Shown one piece after another: positions 22,541 through 33,087 of a stretch of DNA of 64,000 bases. The DNA is from Ophiobolus disseminans (taxonomy: Eukaryota > Ascomycota > Dothideomycetes > Pleosporales > Phaeosphaeriaceae). The DNA lies in assembly GCA_010093685.1 (NCBI GenBank), contig MU006237.1, positions 744,001-808,000 on the forward strand, given 5' to 3'. Position 1 is the stretch's first letter. Each line of letters begins with the position of its first letter. Below the pieces are notes generated by a model. That model was given only the letters and a program-made list of their open reading frames with translations, was not told the origin of the DNA and did not search any database. Position numbers and translations under genes: made by a program.

Positions 22541-25343
22541 TTACTTCCTCCAATAAGTCTGCACAAACTCATGTGCCCAATCAATAACCCCCGCCTTCCA
22601 ATCCCCCATACTCTCCTCAATCAGCCTCTCAAAAAGCACCTCTGCCTCGCCCTCACTCCGTCCCAACCACATTCTTTCCCTAACCTTGCCGACACTCCCC
22701 TCCCTCTCGACCTTAATATCCGGAATATTCGCCCCTTGCATCAGCGCAAACAGGTTCAAGAGTAAATTACTGCTCTTGCGCAGGGTACTCCACGCCGTAA
22801 ACGCATAGCTCTTAAATGCGAGATAATTAGCGTGCTGCGAGCCGCCCATGCCTTCGATCATTTCGCGGCACAGTTTCATCTGCGGGGCAAAGGGCTTCGG
22901 GTCGCGGCCCAGGATGTACCCGAAGTCGACGTGGAAGAAGCGCCCGTCGGGCGCGAGGAGGAGGTTGTCCAAGTGCCGGTCGCCGACGCCGAGAAGGTAG
23001 GTGATTACGCAGTACCCGGCGCACGACTTTATGTAGGTGTCCATTGCTTCTTTGCGCACGCCGAGCGGCGCCGAGTCGTCGGGGTTGTTGGCGCGCAGGT
23101 AGGCGAGTAGCGAGCCTTTGTGCTTTTGGCATGCGGCTGCGATGCTCATCGAGGGCACGAACTGGAATGCGCCGGCGGACGTAGAGGTAGCGAGGATGCG
23201 GTAGGGTGTTAGTTTTAGGTCGAGATTCTCTTTGCGTAGGAGACGGTCCATGAGGGTGATGATCTGGATGACGAGCTGGTCTTGTCGGAGGTCGTCGCCC
23301 GTCTTGAAGATGATGGGGTATTTGGTGTCGGTTGTGGTTTTGAAGTTGAGGACCATGGGTAGGAGGGAGGATTTGAGGACGTTGCAGTCCTCGGCGTATA
23401 TGCCCGTAATGTAGACGGATGGATCGAGTGGGAGAGGTAGCGGTTCGAAGTTGATGAGCTCGTTCTTGGGGTCGCCGAGAGCTTTCTTGAGGCGTGCGAG
23501 TTTGGTTGGGCGATCGCCACCACCAAAGCGGACGTCTTTGGAGATCTTTGCAAGGACAGTCAGCAGCTCGCCTTGTCGACGGAACGAATTGCGTGTTTCG
23601 ACACCTTCAGGTGTCTTTTCGAGCTCGACCATGAAGTCATATTCCACCTTCGCAAACAAGTCACGATGCTCGGGTTCTTGGTCGGTGCTGAAGTCGCTAA
23701 TTTCGACCATGAGGTACCAGTGGAAGAAGTTGCCCAGTGCAAAGCTGTTGGCCGCACGAGTGACCAGGAAGCGGGCAAGAGACGAATCGTCGCCCTCGCC
23801 AGGGGCTTCGTACTTCAACGCCTGCACTAGCTGGAGTAGATACAGCTGCAACTCTTCGTCGTCCGCCTTCTTAAGACGTTCGACGGCGTAGCTGCGTACT
23901 ACTGGGTGATCAAAGTGTGGGCCAAGAAGCTCGAGCGCATCATCGACGTCGATCTCAGCCCACTTGTCCAGAAGCGGTGCTGCTTGACGTGCCTCTCTTG
24001 GGTTCTTCCAGTTCACGCACTTGACGAACTTGGTCAATGCTCGTTTGTCGCGCAGCAAGAAGTATCTGAACTTCCAGATGTCATCTCGCTCGTGTGACGT
24101 GATTTCTTCGAGTGGTCCCTTCGCCATGAGCAGGTTCAGCTTATCTCGGACGTGCACATTGGGCTTCCTGTCTCGATCCAGCGAGTCAGTCTGCTGGCTG
24201 CGCATCAGCTCGCGGTGCTTGTCCTCGGCGGGGTTGATGCGTCTTCCGATTTCAGGATCGTAGATCTTGATGAGCCGCCCTGCATCAGCATCGCCATACC
24301 CGACGCCATCAATGTCAATGTCGGGTCCGAACGATACTTCTGGTGGTGGACGTAGCCTAACATCCGCCTCCGCAGGTAATCGTAGATCGGACACAGGTGG
24401 CGGAGGATACTCGACGTCGGTGAAGACGACAGCGTGGTCGAAGCGAGGAAATTCGACTTCGAGGTAGAACAACTCTTGCTCGTCTTTACCTACACCATCA
24501 CCATTCTTGCCATTCGCATTGCTTTGCCGATTCAAAGCTATCGCCTCTGCCTTGAGCGCTTCGTTGCGTATCTTCATCATCTTCTTGTAGACGAGCCCGT
24601 CAAGCCAGGTGTTGGTCGGCAGATCGCCCATCTCCTGCTTCTTCAGAAGTTCCTCCAGCCTCTGCATCTCAGTAACCTGCTCGTCGACTGTGTCTTCCAC
24701 CAGCTGGGCCTTCCGACTCCGTCTCGCCTGCGGTATCACCCACGGCGTGGTGGACCCTGTCAGCCCGTCTGCTGCCTTGAAGCGATGTACCCGGCATCGC
24801 TGTCGGCCTTTCTGAAGAGTGTTGTCCTTGTCGAAGAGCGGTATGGTGCTGCCCCCAAAGGGCACTGCATGCAGATTTGAATCATTGTCTTCGGCGGGTG
24901 ACAAGTCCCATACGGTGATGGCGAGCTGAGCAGAGGCAGGGAGGTTCGAGTATGTGACGGGGAGCTGCAGCCATTCGTTCCACACCCGCGCATTCTTAAA
25001 GGACTTGTAGGCCGTCTGAACTGGGACGGTGAGGGGCTTGCTGTCGGCCCATATCTGCGCCGTGACGTACAGCTCAAAGTGGGGGCTGTCAAATTATTAG
25101 CACTCCCTCACCTGGCACGTGGCAAGCTTCACTCCAGGCCTCACTCACTTGGTGATGGAAGCTCGGTGCCTAAGATCCGGCCGTCTCAACAGCACCGAGT
25201 ACGGTACAGGTTTCTGGTTCCCATCAAGACGGTCTCTACAAAGCCTTAGTCTCTTTCTTCTCACACTGACAAGCTGCCTACATTCTCACATGCACCGACA
25301 GTTCCGTCAAGTCGAGAGAAGTCGCAAAGTTGAAGGCTTCCAT
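22541..25343 (-). CDS. VPS34: Phosphatidylinositol 3-kinase Vps34 (class III)
   Basis: Three exons (25343-25282, 25235-25149, 25085-22541) with introns of 46 and 63 bp give 897 residues. The N-terminal exons read MEAFNFATSLDL, then SVHVRIDRLDGNQKPVPYS, then RRPDLRH and ITNPHFELYVTAQIW, the expected N-terminal C2 region. A helical (PIK) domain follows, then the kinase: ATP-site Lys in IIFKTGDDLRQDQ near 644, catalytic loop GVGDRHLDNLLL (Asp near 752), DFG in HVDFGYILG (Asp near 770), and the C-terminal FVQTYWRK. Vps34 makes PtdIns3P on endosomes and pre-autophagosomal membranes with Vps15 and Vps30/Atg6. It is full length, with TGCTAATAA as the branch point of the second intron, and all motifs are intact. 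NSE4 is divergent on its 5' side. Confidence 0.97.
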
Positions 25344-25702
25344 CGTGAGCGGTGCGGCAGCTGCGTGCTATCGTGTGCCATGGATGTGTGTCATCTGGTA
25401 TGCGTGTACGGGGTGTTGAAGAAGGCGTCGCGATGCCTCGAGGTGAATCACGCGGGGCAAAAGCCTTACATCGACATGCCCAAGCTTCACGAGCCGAGAC
25501 AGCAAGGGTACGCGGGTGAACGTTGGCACGTGTTGCGATGCTTGGCCTGCGTCCGGGTCGCGCTTGCCTCAGGTGAAAGCGCGCTAAACGGCGGCCTCAG
25601 CGCAATGGGGCAATCGCGTCCAGGAACACCATCATCTCTGCCCCACATCAACACCACGCTCGCTTCCGGCTGATCATTCTTTTCTACACGCGACTGCTTG
25701 AA
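25344..25702. promoter_or_regulatory. Bidirectional promoter region of VPS34 and NSE4
   Basis: 359 bp between two divergent start codons. It contains CACGTG at 25527-25532, a possible bHLH site. No TATA box is clear, as is usual for housekeeping genes. Confidence 0.5.
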
Positions 25703-27424
25703 ATGGCGCGTCTAAACACGCATCTATCCGCGACGCCGCAGCAGCAAACACGGTCGTCCACCGTGGACTCGTTATACCGCGACCCCTCTGTCGCGCCGCG
25801 ACATGCAGCGACCGCCGCCCGCACCTCGTCCTATTCCGTCCTGAGCCCAACGGCGTCTCAGAGCTCAGATAAGGAAAACGAACAGCCACAGACATGCGAC
25901 AACACGCCGCGACCGGCAAAGAGGGGGCTGCACGGCGCATCTGCACGGATGCCTACACCGACGTCAGGCTCGACCACCGGCGGCAGTAGCAGCAAGCGGC
26001 GACGGACTGGCAACCACAGCGTCCCACATGCTGGCATATATGAAGACGAGCCAGAAGAGGGCGAAGATGATGAGGATGAGGACGGCGTCAATAACGAGGG
26101 CACGCCTGTTCCCACTGCAGAAGACGAGGAGGGCGATTTGCGATATTACAACCCCAACCAGAATCCCGAGCAGCGCCGGCGGTTGCGTGCGACAATTCGT
26201 GATCATCACCGCATGGTCGAGGGTAAGTGAGATAGTTGGCATGGAATGCAGCGGTACTAACCTCATCCTCAGAGAATCGCGATGACATGATCAAGCCCAA
26301 CAGCCTTCTTCTGGACGCCCTCAAAAAGCAAGACAACCTCTTCGGCAAAGTGCGACAGACAGCGGATGCTGCACTCGACTCTCGCTTCTTGGTGAACGCC
26401 AGCGAGTTGGCCGGAAAGAAGCTGAATAACAGTCTACAAGGGAACGCTGGCGTTGGCATCGATCTGGACCAGTTTGTGTCGAGATGTATATACTTCATGA
26501 AGTCAGGCGGATGTGTGCTTGGTGAAGAGGACGCACCGGCCGTGCCAGTGTCTGAGGACGATGAAGACGATGCTGGAGACGATGGCCTCGACTGGGCTGT
26601 CTTTGGGAAGCATGCTTGCTTCCCATGCAACAAGCGCCCACCTACTTCCAGTTTTCTGCTCGGGCCTCTCTCCGTACAGAAGCGAGTTCGGACCACGCAG
26701 AAGAAAGCCCGATCGCAACGGCAGCCCGTCGGGCCCGCTACCCGGCCACAAGAGATCAAAGAGGGCGACATTCAGCAGTCGGAGAACTCGAGCCTTTCGA
26801 ATCTGGTCAGGAACATCAACTCACGACTGCGGAAGCACATCGGAGGCGTGTACGAAACGCTCAGTAAGGATTCACCGGAAATTCCGGGCGTTGACCCCGA
26901 GGCTGAAACCACCGCTGCATTGAAACGACATAGAACTGTGATCGCACCCAATGACGAACTGGCTGTCAGTCTGCTCGACTTCGCCATCAACCCGCAGGAC
27001 TTTGGGCAGACAGTGGAGAATCTATTCTACATCAGCTTCCTCGTAAGAGAAGGCAATGCGAAGATTCTGAAGGATGAGCATGGGTTGCCATTATTGAGTA
27101 AGTCTATCCACGTTCTTTCGCTCATTTGACACCTAGTCCAGGGTGACATATCTTAAAGCGTCGCGTGTCTCCAGCACTCGCGCAGACTCAACTGCCTCCA
27201 CCTTTGGTAAGTGCACCAACTCAAGCTAACTCGCAACAGTGCCTTCGAAAGCGCATGAGATCGCGGAACAACGTGAGAACAATGTCCAGAAGAACCAAGC
27301 TGTGCTCAGCATCAACTACACCACCTGGCAGATGTTCATCAAGGCGTTTGACATTACTACGCCTCTGATTCCCCACCGCGAGACCGAGGAGGCCAACGTG
27401 GCACCGGGAGGCTGGTACGCCTAA
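25703..27424 (+). CDS. NSE4: Smc5/6 complex kleisin Nse4
   Basis: Exons 25703-26222, 26273-27097 and 27240-27424 give about 509 residues. The first intron is 50 bp; the second is 142 bp and contains an extra acceptor/donor pair, so a small alternative exon is possible. The N-terminal 150 residues are polar with an acidic run and a basic KRRR. The Nse4 N-terminal part shows RRRLRATIRDHH and LFGKVRQTADAALDSRFL, and the C-terminal kleisin winged helix shows DFAINPQDFGQTVENLFY, FLVREG and WQMFIKAFDITTPLIPHR. Nse4 bridges the heads of Smc5 and Smc6 in DNA repair and replication-fork stability. Its insert between the two halves (EDAPAVPVSEDDEDDAGDD) is acidic. The gene is intact. Confidence 0.93.
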
Positions 27425-27875
27425 GGACCTGCCACTCCCTGACGAATTTCAAGGCATCCAGCCATGTTCGATATCTGTTGTCATGATGCACACCAACATC
27501 GCTAGCGCACGCCATTGATTGCGCGCAGCTCACATTGGTGGTTCAAGCCCTCGGGCACGTAGCACGACGCAACGCCATTTTTCTTCGTCATCTTGGGACA
27601 CGGCGCTCGGGTTGGTGTATGGGTGGATCTCCTCCGAATTCCTATGCGATCTCCCACATTTATGTAGTCTTCGATACCCAACCATCTTCTTTCCATGCTA
27701 CAGTGCTCTTCGCTCGTTCGAAGAAGCAAACAGGCTCATCCTCCTGACTTGGCATTCAAGCATATGCTGAATTATAGATATCGTTTTGAAACCGACTCAA
27801 ATGTTTACTGTGGATGCTAACGTACTTTACTAGAACTCTACTAAACAACAAAGCACACACGCACGCTCCAATCCC
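27425..27875. other. 3' flank of NSE4, no gene seen
   Basis: 451 bp with overlapping short frames but no supported gene. It marks the transition from the conserved block to transposon-rich DNA. Confidence 0.45.
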
Positions 27876-28070
27876 CTAGTTTAGGTCTTCGGTAATATTA
27901 ACCTGTGGGATGTTCTCACCGCCGTCAATAGGATTCCTTACGTCATCGCATAAGTCATACGTAGGTGGATCTTCTTCCTTGTGCACAAAAGCGATACAAA
28001 ATGGTCTAATTCCACCGTTTTCCAGAGGAACGAGAGGCTTAACTGTCTGCCAAGCTCCAAATTTCGGCAG
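27876..28070 (-). pseudogene. Orphan last exon of an unknown protein
   Basis: The minus strand has 64 codons ending at TAG (27878-27876). They begin LPKFGAWQTVKPLVPLENGG and continue IRPFCIAFVHKEEDPP, with TYDLCDDVRNPIDGG near the end. Composition is that of a real protein. Directly upstream is CTAG, which is either an in-frame stop or a splice acceptor. No matching upstream exon is seen, and the flanking DNA beyond 28071 contains inverted GCGTTAGCG/CGCTAACG motifs. I read it as the 3' remnant of a gene cut by an insertion. The family is not recognised. Confidence 0.4.
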
Positions 28071-28724
28071 CTAGAGCTTTTGCGTTAGCGGGCGTGTTGT
28101 AAACACTACGGTAGTGGTGGCGCTAACGTTAACTGTTTGGCGGGCGCGGGCCGTTAAGATCTTTGTCGCTGGTGCCACGTAAATACTTGCCCATTATCGC
28201 GAACACAAACCTTCGAACGCAGAATACCGCGCTTACTTGATTACGCAGATATGCCGCAGTACTAGTCGTTTTCATGAGTGGAGACACAGCTCCAGGTGCC
28301 ATCATTCTCGCCTAATTTCTCATGCTGAGGCGTACTGTATTAGTACATGCTAGGTGACGAAGAGTGCGGGGATACGTCGCAATATGCACGGAATACAGAG
28401 GTCGACTCTACTCTACGGACACCGCGTAAAACATACCACTTACATTCATCCTGTCATATCGAGGATACTATAAGTCTGAGATTCACTCAACTGAGGAAAA
28501 ACGTAGAGAGCCAGTCTGCTAAATATAGGCGGCGGCCTAATTGAGATTGAACTAGCCTGACTAATAGCAAGTCTAGTTGTATTGCGTTGTGTGTTGAGCT
28601 ATCAACAGTAGGTATACATAAGTAGCTGTAAACTGCGCTAGTGCAGGATAGGTAGTCGCATCTCAACACAGGTGAGGCGCCACTATAAGCAGGGAAAGAT
28701 AGACCCCAAACCGTGACACCACTA
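28071..28724. other. Mosaic repeat-rich stretch, no gene seen
   Basis: 654 bp with inverted short motifs near 28085-28135 and TAG-rich sequence, probably transposon debris. No element could be named. Confidence 0.35.
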
Positions 28725-29415
28725 GCCGTCCGATAGGCGACCAGCTATACTTTCTGATGAGAGGCACAAGAGTGGACACATGAAAGTGGATGGCATTGAT
28801 GATGGTCTACTATCGGAAACTCAGGTGAGTTGATGGAGATGGAAATGAGCTAAGCCCAAACAGGCAGGCTCCTTGGCAGAACGTGATTGCTCTCACGGGC
28901 AGGACCTGGAGGCTGCCGAACACTTTCGATCGCCAGTACGCTCATTGCAAGCGCTCTCATCTAACGCAACGATTTACTCTGCTGTATATAGCTCTGCCAT
29001 CCGCGCAAGATAGAGGCGGCGGAGAGGCGCGCTCTGCTCTTTCGCGCGCTTCGAAGCAACTTTCCTAGACTATCTCATCTGCACGAGCTCTTGGTACAGA
29101 GTCGCAACAGTGACGCGAAGGTTGTACTCATCGTACAAGAAGTCCCTCATCTCCTCTATATACGCCTAGGTAGCCCTCGAGGTATGCCTGAAGTCCTTCT
29201 CGCTCTGCTTGCCGCAGCGTCAGAGGTCGCTTAAGTCGCACGCAGCGCGCCGGGTATAGAACGCCCTTATACTCTAAGCTCATCCTCAGCTTAGCAATAC
29301 ACGTACGACTTACGCTAGTCGCTAGGTAGATAGCTCGATCGCCTTCGCGAGCAGCAATTCTGTCGAGAACTGCTTGGAGAACAGCAGGCTGTAGGCGGTG
29401 GCCGGGAATCGTGTT
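28725..29415 (-). mobile_element. Tc1/mariner transposase fragment (same family as 33088 element), split by an insert
   Basis: The minus strand reads HRLQPAVLQAVLDRIAARE, then RMSLEY and FLYDEYNLRVTV, clearly parallel to the start of the element at 33122 (HRLQPIVLQAVLDRIAARD, RMSLEY, FLYDEYNLRVTI). Only the N-terminal DNA-binding part and a little more is present; the DDE catalytic part is missing. It is less mutated than the 33088 copy. At 28755-28927 it is interrupted by unrelated DNA. Its start abuts the end of the pogo-type transposase on the same strand. Confidence 0.75.
28755..28927. other. 173 bp insertion inside the mariner fragment
   Basis: Mariner sequence stops after ACTTTC (28749-28754) and resumes after a second ACTTTC (28922-28927). 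The 173 bp between is unrelated to the element, GC-richer than the TE block and not RIP-like. ACTTTC looks like a target duplication. Its origin is unknown. Confidence 0.5.
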
Positions 29416-31180
29416 GCGTTGGTGATTGAGAGCCTCGCGCGCGGTAGCTTTTTCAGCTTTCTCCTAAGCCCTCTGCTCCTTCTCCTTTACCCGCTCTTCT
29501 CAAGCAATGCGGGTACGCTCCTGAGTAATAAGCTTTGCCTCAGCCCTCAATTCCTTCATCCAAAGCTTCTCTAGCCGTTCCTCCTCATTCTTACAGTCCT
29601 TCTCCAATCTGCATGCCTTGGCGTTACAGATCTTCCTTAGTGAATAGAGTATTGCCATAGTATGAGATTCTCTAGCAGATTCGAGCTCCAGAGCACCCAC
29701 AGGGATCTCATAGTCTCTTTGCTTTAGTTTGAGTGAATGTTGTAGCCCCCGGTTCTCATGTTCAAGGAGGGCCTGCAAGGCTTGCAGTGAAAGGAGCATA
29801 GCTTTAATTACGTCACCCTCATGCCTATGAGGCTCTGCAGTAGTTACGAGATCGTTGATAGTATGCCTGTTGACTATCTCTATAGAGGTAGGGAACTCAG
29901 GAGGTGTTGGTGTTGTTGTTTGAAACTTTTTGAGTACAGGCTCAGGATCCATGGGCTATACCCCTGTGCGCTCAAACAACAACAGGACATTGTTGATGGT
30001 GAAGGAGGCCTTCCAGGCTTGTCTGAAAAGGGTATAGAAGTCTCCCTTCTTGAGTGAAAGTAGTCCCTGGGTGGCCTGGAGGTAGCCCTCAAGGGCTTGG
30101 GTGTAGGCGGCGCTCAGGGGTAGGCGGCGCTCAGGGGTGAGAACAGCCCTACGTCTAATGGCTGCACCGTATGAGTTGAATGAGGAGGTAGTAATAGGGG
30201 TAGTATCCTCCGGGGCCTACAATACTCCAAGAACTCTAATGTCTGACGGGATGAATGGCCATCAAGGAGGAGTAAACAATGGCGTAGGCTAGCCTTCTCC
30301 TTTGTATACCTATCAAACACCTGTTCAGGCCATGTGACGCCCATCTCATTGTTGCTCCATCCCGAGGCAGTTACGCCAACATGAGCCTCATTGTTGAGCT
30401 CAATATTGCAAGTCCAGCGTTCTTGAATGTTACTAGAAGTAGCTGCATATAGCACGCTTGGTGGTAAGGCACTTCCATCTGCACAAACAGCTGCAATAAC
30501 AGTCATCCACTCTCGATTGCCATCTGCAATAGGCTGCCAGCAACCCCCTGACTCCCACAAGTCCCTGCTGAATATTCTAGTTGATCCTTCACCTCTACCA
30601 AGATGGAAGCCCTTCTCATCCATATTGTATATATCAGAAGCACGGAGGTGATATTTCCGTATTTTCTCATGCAGGTACGCAAAGTATAACTTGTACTTTG
30701 GTAGAGAATTAGCCTTGTGACAAGTGCAATCTTTTCCCTTTACACGGTGTGTGTGACGAGTATATATGCTATTCTACGCCCAGTATGCCTATTCGGCACA
30801 CTGTACCTTTTTGGGTAGCTCTGGTCAAGCGGCGTAGGGTTTGATCGTGACAGTGTGTTTTAAGCTCAATCTTGTAGCGGCCAAGGAATTGAGGCAGGCT
30901 TCCCAACAATTGACATGCAGTAGTTCCATAGCATACGCCTTGAGGGAGGCAAGTTGTCCTCTGTCAATTGTCTGATGTGGCTTACAAGGTGTAACTCCTG
31001 TTGTTGGCTTAGGAGTTGCTGGTTGACAGATTTGACGGCATACGGGTCACATTTGCCTTGGTGCCTCCGCGCAAGCATTGTAGGGCAAATGTTGAACTGC
31101 GGAGCTACTTTTTGGTATGAAAGATATTCTCCTAAAGCTGCGCTTTCTAAAAACTCATTTGCTACATTAATTGGATCCAT
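29416..31180 (-). pseudogene. Fot1/pogo-type DDE transposase, inactivated
   Basis: Minus strand in order. The N-terminal HTH/CENP-B-like region runs 31180-30866 (YLSYQKVAPQFNICPTMLAR, QQLLSQQQELHLVSHIRQL). A degraded link with frame changes and a TAG covers 30865-30690. The DDE core spans about 30690-30138 (NMDEKGFHLG, LLLDGHSSRQTLEFL, THTVQPLDVGLFSP). The Lys/Glu-rich C-terminal part runs 30103-29500 (LFRQAWKASFTINNVLLLFE, MDPEPVLKKF). Acidic residues of the DDE core are visible in MDEKG and LLLDGHSS. A 17 bp tandem duplication at 30104-30137 breaks the frame and a TAG replaces a likely Trp before MDPEP, so it is dead. Terminal inverted repeats were not found. Confidence 0.8.
30104..30137. 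repeat. 17 bp tandem duplication in the transposase
   Basis: The unit TAGGCGGCGCTCAGGGG occurs twice in direct succession (30104-30120 and 30121-30137). One copy restores the frame between LSAAY and TQALEG, so the extra copy is the later event. Confidence 0.85.
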
Positions 31181-31243
31181 GTTAGCTGAGATATTGTGTG
31201 TTGAAATGGTAGCTGTAATATTGTTATTGTGGTGGGGTGCGGC

Positions 31244-31296
31244 GTTACGCGAACTGCGGCATTAAGTTACGCGAACTGCGGCATTAAGTTACGCGA
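31244..31296. repeat. 22 bp tandem repeat, about 2.4 copies
   Basis: A 22 bp unit starting GTTACGCGAACTGCGG occurs at 31244 and 31266, with a partial third from 31288. It lies between the pogo transposase start and the gene at 31525, perhaps a transposon end. Confidence 0.75.
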
Positions 31297-31524
31297 CCCT
31301 CCTCGGTACCTAGCGCTCAAGAATTACTGGGTGAAGGAACCCCACATCTATATCTCATTCAGCCTAGTGCGTACGAGCCAACGTAAATGCGACGCGACCC
31401 TGCATACAGTCCATCACTTCGATATTACTCCTCGCAGGGGGTTCCCCTTACTCACGGCCCCGCATCGAAAGCTTGCTCCAGATATTGCTTTTTGCCCTAA
31501 AGGTTTCGACTCAGCAGTCGCAAA

Positions 31525-32196
31525 ATGCCGCCTTCACGCCCACATTCCAAACGCTCATCCATAGAGATCCAAAACTTATACAATGTCATCGATTCCGCCA
31601 CACCGGACCGCCTGCGTACTTTGTTGAAGAGCTTGAGTACTACATCTCCTGCGAACTTCGAAAGTATTCAAGGTGAATTAATGCTCCAGCATGGTGCGCT
31701 GAAAAGAGCCTGGTCAAAAAATGACGAGGATGACGATGACGAAGATGACGATGACGAAGATGACGATGACGATAGTTCAGAGGATTCAGGACACGATGAC
31801 GAGTCAGATGACTCTGACGAACAACTTGATGCGCCAGCACACAGGCAGCGTTTCGAGATTTGCGAGCAGTGTAACGAGGAGTACGACGTTCTGCATAACG
31901 ACAAGAAAAGCTGCCAATGGCATGAAGGTAAGCTACATCCATCATCCCAACCGAGACACGAACCATATAGAGAGGTGTTACTTAGGTAATAATATTCAGG
32001 CGAACAAGAAGTAGACTGGGAGGACGACATCTGGGCCGATCACGACGAGCGTTGTCATGGCACGATCGATACACCTGAAATGCGCAAGGAGCATCCCGAG
32101 GGTTTTGTGTGGGATTGCTGCGACGAACCGGGAGATGCAGCTGGGTGCAAAACGAGTAGACACCGACCAAATCGTGCGAAGAGGGTGCGGAGATAG
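31525..32196 (+). CDS. Small conserved fungal protein with Asp-rich tract and Cys/His motifs
   Basis: Exon 1 (31525-31927) and exon 2 (32000-32196) with a 72 bp intron give 199 residues. After a helical N-terminus (IQNLYNVIDSATPDRLRTLL) comes an Asp/Glu/Ser-rich tract (about residues 66-103). Then follow RFEICEQCNEEYDV, a Trp-His-E-G-E pair across the intron, DDIWADHDERCHGT and FVWDCCDEPGDAAGCKTSRH. The Cys/His pattern suggests metal binding. I know similar short proteins in many Pezizomycotina; function unknown. It is intact although transposons lie on both sides. Confidence 0.82.
31715..31785 (+). repeat. GAC/GAT-type acidic codon repeat
   Basis: Repeats of a GACGATGACGAAGAT-like unit encode the Asp-rich tract of the gene at 31525. 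Unit number is probably variable. Confidence 0.75.
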
Positions 32197-33087
32197 GAAT
32201 CAGGATGCAAGTATGCAGTGCAATTAATTAGCACGGTTCTTGGAGGGCTAAGCTAATGGGAAGGGTACCCTATCCAAGATTCTCGCTGTACTTCCGCTCT
32301 CTAACATACATAAAAACATTTTGTCGCGCGTACAATGGGTAGTTGCTAAGAGCCTCACTATTAATCAAGAATCAGGAAGACTCTTCCTGATTTAATTTAG
32401 CGCTAGTTGGAACCTGATTTCAACCCTTCTTGATTTATAAAGTTCAAATTAAATGAAGAGCGAAAACAGGTATAGGGTTAGAGAAAAAAAAAGGACTTTT
32501 AAAATCTGCAATTACAAAGTCAAGATGTCCGAGTAAAACTTACTCTTTAGATTTCTTATAGACGTTGTGGTGGTAGAGATATTCAGCAAGAAGAGTTGGT
32601 TGTGGTGTAGTTTGTTAGAGTGGCAGGGGCCACTTAGACAATCAGAAGCTGCGGAAGAGAAGCCACCTCAAGTGAGGTAGGCGTGACGGGCTATTATTTG
32701 GGTATATAGCTGCCTCTTTGGCCGAGATTAATTCATCACTTGTTAACTCAACTTTTCTACTTCTACATAGTTCGTGTCAGGACGCAGGTCCGCACCCACT
32801 ACGAAGTACGCCGTGCAACGAAAAAGGTATGTATGATCAATGAACATTGATCACGGTGTGCGGAACAGTATATATCGTATAGGCCATGTCACGCGAAGCT
32901 ACGCCTCGTTCACGCATGCCTACGGGTTGTTTTCGAAATACCAGTTACCACCTGTTTTCGGTTAGCGCACGAACATCAACTTTCATAGTAAACAGCTAGT
33001 ATAGCAATGCAGCCGCGCTTTCTGCCCTCTATAACGTCCTTGAAGCTTCAAATATTGCAGCAAGCGCCTATACTGACCTAGCCCTTA
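32197..33087. other. Transposon-rich stretch without a gene
   Basis: Contains a short inverted motif at about 32364-32450 (AATCAGGAAG / CTTCCTGATT type), a possible solo LTR at 32613-32817 and a small palindrome near 32838 (TGATCAATG / CATTGATCA). No coding frame. Confidence 0.4.
32613..32817 (+). mobile_element. Possible solo LTR remnant
   Basis: Starts TGTTAGAGTGGCAGGGGCC, ends near CCGTGCA, about 205 bp, with an internal TATATAG followed by a C/T-rich stretch as in fungal LTRs. It is not RIP-like. I found no target duplication and no second copy, so this is tentative. Confidence 0.3.

Noticed and set aside
25119..25673. Plus-strand 184-codon frame between VPS34 and NSE4
   Set aside because: It overlaps the first two exons of VPS34 on the other strand, which fit the known N-terminus.
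31640..32030. Minus-strand Ser-rich frames over the Asp-rich gene
   Set aside because: They are mirror images of the GAC/GAT repeat; the plus strand has the conserved Cys/His blocks and a proper intron.
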